Assembly: GCA_049514435.1 (NCBI GenBank)
Contig: JBEKVB010000028.1
Location: forward strand, 1 to 11,387
Direction: 5' to 3'
DNA length: 11,387 nucleotides
Source: UBA4810 sp002479215
GTDB taxonomy: Bacteria > Desulfobacterota > Syntrophia > Syntrophales > Smithellaceae
How positions within the stretch are numbered: position 1 is the stretch's first letter; each line of letters opens with the position of its first letter. The notes beneath the pieces were generated by a model. That model worked only from the letters and a program-made list of their open reading frames with translations. It made no database searches and had not been told where the DNA came from. Below are positions 6,307 to 11,387 of this stretch, in pieces. The translations under genes and the position numbers were made by a program.

Positions 6307-7986
6307 CTACTGCTTAGGCTCCAAATCTTTTTTGCTTTCGGGTGTTGTTCCGGCATTTTCTTGTTGGGGCACAGCTCCATTTTTTTGTGTAACATCGGAT
6401 TCAGCCGGCTCGGCATTCTTGTCAATTTTACCTAATTGCAATATATGCGGTGTGATAAAAATCAGCACTTCTTCTGTTTTATCGTCTTTGCTATCCGCTT
6501 TAAAAAGCCAGCCCAAAACAGGGATATCTTTTAACCCCGGCCATCCGGTATCCGAATCCGTTATGGTTTTTCTGGTTAAACCGGAAATAACAATTGTTTC
6601 GCCATCCTTAACAATCAAGACCGTTTGTGTTTGCTTTTTGATAATATAAGGATCTCCCAAGCTGTCTTTCCTCGTCAGATCCACATCATCCTTTTGCACA
6701 AAAATTGTCATTTTTAAATTTTTACCGTCAATTACATGCGGCGTGATTTCCAAACGCATAACGACATCTACAAAAGTGGTAGAGTAAGTTGGGGTGGTAC
6801 TACCACTTGTGTATTGAATTGTTACATAGGGAACTCTTTCGCCATTTTCCGTGAACGCTTTTTGATTGTCTAATGTCGTTATGGACGGACTGGAAAGAAT
6901 ATTTAACAGGCTGGCAGTCTCCAGGGCCTGCAGTTGCATTTCCAGCAGATTCCCGCCTAAAGTACCGAAAATCAGACCCAAAGAGCCGGAAGCAGTAGAT
7001 GCTAGATTGGCTGCGGGGAAATTTACTCCAAAACCTTGACCAGCTATTCCTGTAGGACCTGTCGCTGTTGGAGTATAACCACCGGTCATCGGACTAGCAG
7101 TACCGCCTGTTCCACCAGGAGTAATGTATAGGTTTTGATTACCAACACTTGTACCATACATCCCCCCCCACATGATTCCTAAATTCCGGGCAACTTCCTT
7201 TGTCGTTTCCACGATATTGGCTTTGATTAAAACCTGCGGAGTCGGTTTATCTAGCTTTTCAATAATCGGCAGCATCTTCTCCAGATCACTACTCATGGCG
7301 GAAACAACCAGCGAGTTGCTGTGCTCGTCAACTTTAACCGAACCGCGCGGTTTTCCATCCTTGTCTTTTGTCAGCAAATCCTGCAGCGTCTCCATTAATT
7401 TCTTGGGATCGGCATAATCGATGTTTATCACTACCGGTTGTAAAAGCGGCTCCACCCATTGAATATCCCGTAATTGAACCTTTTTTTTCAAATCCTGTTC
7501 GATATCATCAATGGTTTTCACCAGAATTATATTACCCTCCCAGACATAAGATAAACCATAAGTGCGCAATAACCCGTTAAAGGCCTGGTCCCAGGGAACT
7601 CCCCGGAAGTCAACGCTGATTTCACCTTTAAGGTCATTTTTTACCATCAGGTTCAAATCAACCGACTTGGCCATTGCCCGGAGCACGGCTTTTAGTTCCG
7701 CCTGACGCATGGTCAGATTAATTTCCTTGGAAGGTAGTTTTTTTATAGATGATCTCGCCAATGCCGCGGCAGAAGATTGCTTTGCCGTTAAATCCGCTAC
7801 ATTAATCATTTTAGGCTCGGCAGCAGGAGAGTGGCCTTGGGAATTCTCAGCTGCAGTACTCCATTTCTCAAAAAAAGGATCATTTTTCGTGCTATGTAGC
7901 TCAGTGGCACAGCCGCAGAATAACATCAGCGCGAAAATAATTAATCCCCACGTGACAATATTTTTATTAATTATAGAGTATTTCAA
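6307..7986 (-). CDS. mshL: Outer-membrane secretin of MSHA/type IV pilus (MshL/PilQ family)
   Basis: Forms the outer-membrane pore through which the pilus passes. From a TTG start it has 559 residues. The signal has a lipoprotein-like box ending LFCGC, with Cys26 the likely lipidated residue. An N0/STN domain follows (about 86-160, INLTMRQAELKAVLRAMAKS), then an N1 domain (about 183-247). The secretin channel domain (about 253-517) includes ITTLDNQKA, GETIVISGLTRK, the signature IPVLGWLF (488-495) and EEVLIFITPHIL. A Gly/Thr/Pro-rich insert (about 285-320) lies early in the channel domain. The C-terminal 40 residues are polar. The start was chosen because GGAGG (7999-7995) is 8 bases before TTG 7986. 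A GTG at 8001 in the same frame would place that GGAGG inside the gene and has no ribosome site of its own. A full set of amyloid-like STN plus secretin domains excludes a phage or type III secretin less certainly than the gene order does. Confidence 0.93.
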   Translation of the reverse strand: MKYSIINKNIVTWGLIIFALMLFCGCATELHSTKNDPFFEKWSTAAENSQGHSPAAEPKMINVADLTAKQSSAAALARSSIKKLPSKEINLTMRQAELKAVLRAMAKSVDLNLMVKNDLKGEISVDFRGVPWDQAFNGLLRTYGLSYVWEGNIILVKTIDDIEQDLKKKVQLRDIQWVEPLLQPVVINIDYADPKKLMETLQDLLTKDKDGKPRGSVKVDEHSNSLVVSAMSSDLEKMLPIIEKLDKPTPQVLIKANIVETTKEVARNLGIMWGGMYGTSVGNQNLYITPGGTGGTASPMTGGYTPTATGPTGIAGQGFGVNFPAANLASTASGSLGLIFGTLGGNLLEMQLQALETASLLNILSSPSITTLDNQKAFTENGERVPYVTIQYTSGSTTPTYSTTFVDVVMRLEITPHVIDGKNLKMTIFVQKDDVDLTRKDSLGDPYIIKKQTQTVLIVKDGETIVISGLTRKTITDSDTGWPGLKDIPVLGWLFKADSKDDKTEEVLIFITPHILQLGKIDKNAEPAESDVTQKNGAVPQQENAGTTPESKKDLEPKQ

Positions 7987-7994
7987 ATTGAAAA

Positions 7995-7999
7995 CCTCC
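7995..7999 (-). promoter_or_regulatory. Shine-Dalgarno site that fixes the secretin TTG start
   Basis: GGAGG on the minus strand, 8 bases upstream of TTG at 7986. It lies downstream of the alternative GTG (8001), so it cannot serve that codon. It therefore argues for the shorter protein and for the first five extra codons being leader. Confidence 0.75.
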
Positions 8000-8010
8000 A
8001 CTGTTAAATT

Positions 8011-8502
8011 TTATTCTTGTATGGGAATCTCCACTTCGTTTCCCGTATTTTTATTGACAAGCAAAACTTTCGAAGGTGTAATTCCTTTTAAAATGTACCC
8101 TTCCATTTCCAATTGCTCACCTACCCTGTATTCCAGCCCATTAATAACGGCCAGCCTCTTTTTGCCGGAATCAACATATCCGGAATAAATTATTTTAGAT
8201 TCGGAAACGCCGGCCGCACCTTCTCTTGCCGCCCATTCTTTATAGGAATGCCTTTCCCAAAAAGGATTCTTTTGCCAATCGGCCTCGGCTCTCCCGATTA
8301 TGTAAGCATCAACACCAACGGCAATATTCTTTATTAGGTCATTTTGCAAATCGCTCACAAAAGTATTAATTTCGACAGAATTGGTGCCGGTTTCAGCTTT
8401 TTTACCGGCCGGACCGGCAATTAAATATTCATAAGCCGCGTATAAAATAAACAAAGCCGCAATTACCAATATGATGATTTGTCTTTTATTTAATTTAGCC
8501 AT
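8011..8502 (-). CDS. PilP/GspC/MshK-like periplasmic linker protein
   Basis: A 163-residue inner-membrane protein with one N-terminal helix (about 8-29) and a periplasmic remainder. The last 60 residues (103-161: KIIYSGYVDSGKKRLAVINGLEYR, given here as positions 103-126, then VGEQLEMEGYILKGITPSKV at 127-146) look like the small beta domain of PilP and GspC homology regions. In those proteins it links the inner-membrane complex to the secretin N0 domain. The middle (45-100) is charged and not recognised. Position between the PilO-like gene and the secretin matches pilP and mshK. The ATG at 8502 has AAGG about 6 bases upstream; spacing to neighbours is 15 and 24 bases. The family call rests on fold pattern and context; no catalytic motif is expected. 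Confidence 0.75.
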   Translation of the reverse strand: MAKLNKRQIIILVIAALFILYAAYEYLIAGPAGKKAETGTNSVEINTFVSDLQNDLIKNIAVGVDAYIIGRAEADWQKNPFWERHSYKEWAAREGAAGVSESKIIYSGYVDSGKKRLAVINGLEYRVGEQLEMEGYILKGITPSKVLLVNKNTGNEVEIPIQE

Positions 8503-8517
8503 AAATACCTTTTTCTA

Positions 8518-9057
8518 TTAACTGCCGATTGCTATCCAAATTTTGATTCTAAATTCCATGGCATCGGGATTTTGCTGAATACGAATTTCCTCAATTCTAT
8601 CCAGATAGGGCAGAGCTCCCAATTCGATCAGCATTTTCCGAAAATTGGCAAATTCTCCCTTTAACACAGCGTTGTGCAAAAGAAATTGAGACGAACTAGT
8701 CAATGTGCTCAGATCCGGCGTAGATGATACTATTCTTAATCCGGATTTTTCCGCTATCGTTTTTAAAGCATTTTGAAACTTGCCTGCTTCTGCACGAGGT
8801 ATTGTTGTTTTTGGGGGATTAGGCAAGACACGTGGATCTTTATTCTCCGTCGTTTTGAGCAAAGCCAAATAAATTGGCCCCAGTTCCTTTTGCGCTTCAA
8901 TCTGATATTCCATTTTTTTTACTTCACCGGCTCTATTGGCCTGATATCTATTTATTGGAAAAATTACCACGAGAAGAAATAACAATATAATCCCGCCGCA
9001 AATAATTAGGTACCAAAGACTTTTTTCCGGTATATTAAGTTTAAATTTATTCATCAT
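8518..9057 (-). CDS. PilO/MshJ-like inner-membrane alignment protein
   Basis: A 179-residue bitopic protein with one membrane helix (about 14-34), a short helical, probably coiled-coil stretch (about 38-68) and a C-terminal domain (about 90-179). The last contains FANFRKMLIELGALPYLDRI, a pattern typical of the ferredoxin-like fold of PilO, followed by a beta strand (FRIKIWIAIGS). PilO pairs with PilN and PilP to form the periplasmic ring that aligns platform and secretin. The start ATG at 9057 follows the TAG of the upstream PilM-PilN gene by 2 bases, and a second ATG follows immediately (9054). The ribosome site is poor, so translation is probably coupled to the upstream gene. MshJ is the equivalent in the msh order. 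Confidence 0.82.
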   Translation of the reverse strand: MMNKFKLNIPEKSLWYLIICGGIILLFLLVVIFPINRYQANRAGEVKKMEYQIEAQKELGPIYLALLKTTENKDPRVLPNPPKTTIPRAEAGKFQNALKTIAEKSGLRIVSSTPDLSTLTSSSQFLLHNAVLKGEFANFRKMLIELGALPYLDRIEEIRIQQNPDAMEFRIKIWIAIGS

Positions 9058-9059
9058 GG

Positions 9060-10907
9060 CTAGCCCAATTTAGCACTCAGAGTAAAATGAAGGACTTCAC
9101 TTTTTTTGAAAGTAATTATGCCGCTTTTCTGCACCGATACCTGACGCAGCATCGGTGAGTTTCCCAGTTTCACAACATACTGCGCCAATGATGAATCCAG
9201 CGCATCGCGTTCCCCAAAAATAACCCCCTCTACAATAATATCATCACTTATTTCTTTTGCTGTTTTATCAGGATTGATCTTGGCCAAGCCGAATCCTCCC
9301 GTATTTATTTTAATATTGATCAGGCGTATATTTTCAGGTGTAAGAGCCGCAAATTCTCCAATTGTCGCTACGCCCAAATACCTCTGTACATATTGGTGGG
9401 AAATCTGCTTCCGAGTCTTTACTTCATCGGCCATTTTGGAGATTTTATCTGTGGACAAAAGCGGATTAAACAAGGCTACTTCCTTTTCTAATTTTACCCG
9501 TTTTTTGCCAAGAATATTAATTTCCACAGCTTGGTAGCCCACCGCGATAATGCAAATAATTAAAGCTGCGGCAAAAGAGGCGAAAATGCTTCTGTTAATC
9601 CGTTTTATACGTATTTCTTTATCTTTTTCGCGGTAAGTGAAAATAGTATTGGGTGTACGTATATTGTCTGAGAAGGAAAGTCCCAGAGCAGGAACCAGGG
9701 ACACTTTCTCGGAAAGAGATAACGATTCAGAGATAGAAGCAGCTTTTTGTTGTTTAATAAAAGGATCAAAAAATTCGGTTTTTATCCCTAGCTGGTCGCT
9801 AATGTAAATTAAAAGGGGATTGTAAACATTCATTACCGATGAAATGTAGAGCTTTTCGATTTTTTCGTAACCAATTGAGGAGGTGTAATATTCCAATGTC
9901 CGTTCTATCTGGCGGGCCAATCTTTCCCATACCGGAAAAACCATCTCCAATATTTCTTCTTCTCTTAAAACGTGACCGGCACCAGTATTGCTCAATTTTT
10001 CCGAATCGGGGCTCAGACTAAAAAGAATTTTTTTTGTTTCATCTTTTTCCAGTTTCAAATGGGGTGTTTTTTCTAAAACAGAATCGGCTATTGCTTCCAT
10101 CATACTGTTGGTACCGGTTTTAATTCCGCGGGTCATCACCAGATTATCTTTACTATAGATGTCAATGCGGCAAAAATCATTGCCGATAAATAAACTGGCG
10201 AACGTTCCTTCACTCGGCGGCATCCACTTCGACCGAAAAATATTTTGAATAGCAAAAGGAGCTATTGTAATTCCGGTGAGAGGCACTCCTATATTTAAAA
10301 ATAAAGTTTTAGCTCTTTCAATTTCTACTTTTGGCGCGGTGTAAACCATTACTAAATATTTGGAGATGCCCTTATCAACAATTTCACCTTGCAGTTCAAA
10401 ATCGAAAATATAATCTTTTTCATCTATGGAAATTTCTTTTTTGGCCGTCCAGTAGATAACATTCTCCAACTGCTTTTTGGGAACGTGCGGAATTTTCATA
10501 TACTGGACGTTCACCTCGCCGGCCGGCATCATTGTCCATATATTACAATCGGCGATCGATCCGCAAAAAGCAACCAGAGATGACTTTAAAAGCGAGTTGA
10601 ATTCTGATGAGCCTTTGGATGTCAAATGACCATATTGGATCATCCTTTGGTCAGTTAAAACAGGCCTGCCGTCAGAAGATTTGACAGTCTTCGCCAGATT
10701 AATAAATTCCTGGCCAATATCAACTCCGACAGTGAAACGTTTTTTATCGGACAGGCCCTTATATATTGAAATATTTTTTGTTTTAGCCGATTTTTTTGGA
10801 GATAAAGTCAGCTTGGGTTTAACCACTTGACCGGGATACCCTTCATTTTTGCCACGGATGACATTAAGAAGTTTTTCTGTTGAGTTTATATCGTCTGTGC
10901 TGGCCAA
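9060..10907 (-). CDS. PilM-PilN fusion protein (MshI-like), first gene of the pilus operon
   Basis: A 615-residue protein joining two components usually encoded by separate genes. Residues 1-57 are a polar, basic extension. Residues 58-412 are an actin-like PilM domain: phosphate-1 loop VGVDIG (60-65), phosphate-2 region LFIGNDFCRIDI (239-250) and adenosine-type segment LVPALGLSF (404-412). One membrane helix (about 439-461) follows, then a PilN-like periplasmic part: coiled region 463-505 and a ferredoxin-like end (about 520-615, with VEGVIFGERDALDSSLAQYV and LGNSPMLRQVSV). In separate systems PilM is a cytoplasmic ring that binds the N-terminal tail of PilN. Here the segment NTIFTYREKDKEI (420-432) sits where that tail would be. 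The Asp usual in the phosphate-2 loop appears to be Phe240, so ATP binding may be weakened. The start is TTG with AAGGAGAG (10919-10912) at good spacing and no better ATG. Confidence 0.88.
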   Translation of the reverse strand: MASTDDINSTEKLLNVIRGKNEGYPGQVVKPKLTLSPKKSAKTKNISIYKGLSDKKRFTVGVDIGQEFINLAKTVKSSDGRPVLTDQRMIQYGHLTSKGSSEFNSLLKSSLVAFCGSIADCNIWTMMPAGEVNVQYMKIPHVPKKQLENVIYWTAKKEISIDEKDYIFDFELQGEIVDKGISKYLVMVYTAPKVEIERAKTLFLNIGVPLTGITIAPFAIQNIFRSKWMPPSEGTFASLFIGNDFCRIDIYSKDNLVMTRGIKTGTNSMMEAIADSVLEKTPHLKLEKDETKKILFSLSPDSEKLSNTGAGHVLREEEILEMVFPVWERLARQIERTLEYYTSSIGYEKIEKLYISSVMNVYNPLLIYISDQLGIKTEFFDPFIKQQKAASISESLSLSEKVSLVPALGLSFSDNIRTPNTIFTYREKDKEIRIKRINRSIFASFAAALIICIIAVGYQAVEINILGKKRVKLEKEVALFNPLLSTDKISKMADEVKTRKQISHQYVQRYLGVATIGEFAALTPENIRLINIKINTGGFGLAKINPDKTAKEISDDIIVEGVIFGERDALDSSLAQYVVKLGNSPMLRQVSVQKSGIITFKKSEVLHFTLSAKLG

Positions 10908-10911
10908 AAAA

Positions 10912-10919
10912 CTCTCCTT
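10912..10919 (-). promoter_or_regulatory. Ribosome-binding site of the PilM-PilN gene
   Basis: AAGGAGAG on the minus strand ends 4 bases before the TTG at 10907; its GGAG core is 6 bases away. It decides in favour of the TTG start. Confidence 0.75.
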
Positions 10920-10955
10920 ATGCTAAAATATACTTTAAATTGTCACTTTTTATAG

Positions 10956-10983
10956 ATTTTACCACTTTTGTTAATTTTATCAA
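10956..10983 (-). promoter_or_regulatory. Candidate sigma-70 promoter of the pilus assembly operon (proximal)
   Basis: On the minus strand, TTGATA (10983-10978) and TAAAAT (10961-10956) are spaced by 16 bases, each matching 5 of 6 consensus positions. Transcription would start near 10949, about 42 bases before the TTG. The region is very AT-rich, so chance matches are likely. No -24/-12 sigma-54 site was found upstream of this gene. Confidence 0.35.
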
Positions 10984-11108
10984 TATATTTCTGTTAATGC
11001 AACATATTTTGTAGGTGTTCTTCAATTTTTTCGGATTTTGTTTTCAGTTGATTTTACTGACTGATTTTTTGAAAAAGGCAGGAGAGATTTACCAATTCGA
11101 TCCTTTGA

Positions 11109-11125
11109 AAACTCGGGGCGAGTTT
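11109..11125. other. Short perfect hairpin in the leader region
   Basis: AAACTCG-GGG-CGAGTTT is a 7-bp perfect inverted repeat with a 3-base loop, in otherwise AT-rich DNA. There is no T run directly after it on either strand (AAATCTTTATTA follows on the plus strand), so a terminator is doubtful. It could be a leader-RNA structure if the distal promoter is used, or a remnant of a terminator of an upstream gene. Confidence 0.4.
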
Positions 11126-11184
11126 AAATCTTTATTATTATTATTTAAATTCAGAATTCGACATATTAAATAAAAAAAAGAGGT

Positions 11185-11193
11185 ATTATATCA
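11185..11193 (-). promoter_or_regulatory. Candidate extended -10 promoter (distal) upstream of the assembly operon
   Basis: TGATATAAT on the minus strand is a perfect extended -10 element. The -35 region is weak (TTGTTA at a 15-base spacing). It would give a leader of about 270 bases before the TTG at 10907, including the hairpin at 11109-11125. It is less convincing than the proximal candidate as the main promoter. Confidence 0.25.
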
Positions 11194-11387
11194 CTACGAG
11201 CGTGCTAACAATTTACTCTGATAAAATATTCTTTCAGTTAAAATGGTCAAAAAGAACAATAAAGCGTTTAGTCAGTAAATCGTAAACTTCGACGAAAATG
11301 CAGGACTTCAACCCGTAATAAACACAATCCACGCCCGAAGAAAAATATCAACACCACGCATTACATTTTGTGGCCAAAATTCTTTTG

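Larger units (their letters stand above)
10921..11387. other. AT-rich intergenic region, no supported gene
   Basis: 467 bases with stops in all frames and only very short open stretches. It holds the two candidate promoters and the hairpin listed separately. At the far right, a minus-strand frame is open from the window edge (11385) to a TGA at 11310-11308, giving 25 residues that begin KEFWPQNVMRG. This could be the end of another leftward gene or chance; it is too short to call. Nothing resembles a riboswitch, tRNA or mobile element. Confidence 0.6.

Noticed and set aside
7709..8188. Plus-strand frame of 159 codons opposite the secretin and PilP-like genes
   Set aside because: Antisense to two well-supported genes, no ribosome site and no recognisable domain; it is a shadow of the coding strand's composition.
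10991..11012. Possible sigma-54 site upstream of the PilM-PilN gene (TTGCAT on the minus strand)
   Set aside because: The -12-like TTGC is there, but no GG is present at the -24 position, so the essential dinucleotide is missing.
11070..11127. Plus-strand open stretch that reads EKGRRDLPIRSFENSGRV before a stop
   Set aside because: No start codon with a ribosome site and fewer than 25 residues. It could be a gene remnant, but nothing supports that.
10921..11185. Cyclic-di-GMP (GEMM) riboswitch in the operon leader
   Set aside because: Considered because the ATPase binds cyclic-di-GMP, but none of the conserved GEMM core segments is visible on the minus strand.
11308..11385. Open minus-strand frame at the right edge (25 residues ending in TGA)
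   Set aside because: Too short to tell from chance, no recognisable motif, and it is cut by the window edge. Kept only as a note on the intergenic region.

Overview
The window looks like a chromosomal locus of a Gram-negative bacterium. It has an outer-membrane secretin with a lipoprotein-type signal, a peptidoglycan-binding assembly ATPase and sigma-54 signals. The moderate-to-low GC, the gene set and the domain fusions would fit a deltaproteobacterium (Desulfobacterota). That placement is a guess from style, since there is no taxonomic marker here.

Nearly all of the window is one leftward (minus-strand) gene cluster for a type IV pilus of the MSHA kind. In transcription order it holds: a PilM-PilN fusion (10907-9060), a PilO/MshJ-like protein (9057-8518), a PilP/MshK/GspC-like protein (8502-8011), a secretin of the MshL/PilQ family (7986-6307), an ExeA/MshM-type AAA ATPase fused to a LysM-like domain (6273-4696), the extension ATPase MshE/PilB (4671-2959), the platform protein MshG/PilC (2938-1709) and a membrane-anchored sigma-54 activator (1697-372). 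After a 258-base gap comes the start of a type IV prepilin gene (113 to beyond position 1). Apart from the regulator, this is the order of the Vibrio msh locus (I-J-K-L-M-E-G-A). The pilin also has the MshA-like block PKYLNMQ after its hydrophobic stretch.

The regulatory picture is the most informative part. The assembly genes are tightly packed (2 to 33 bases apart) and read as one operon starting in an AT-rich leader upstream of 10907. The pilin has its own near-perfect -24/-12 promoter (201-216, minus strand), and the last gene of the assembly operon encodes the kind of activator such a promoter needs. That activator has no receiver domain. It has two membrane helices, a HAMP-like linker, an AAA+ domain and a Fis-type helix-turn-helix. 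A 9-bp perfect dyad about 180 bases upstream of the predicted pilin transcript start could be its enhancer. The inferred circuit is a one-component, membrane-sensing version of PilS-PilR. A second layer is likely: the extension ATPase carries an intact tandem MshEN motif, the known cyclic-di-GMP binding element.

The 467 bases at the right end (10921-11387) hold no gene I can support. They contain two candidate housekeeping promoters and a small hairpin. No prepilin peptidase, retraction ATPase, mobile element, CRISPR array, rRNA or tRNA is visible.
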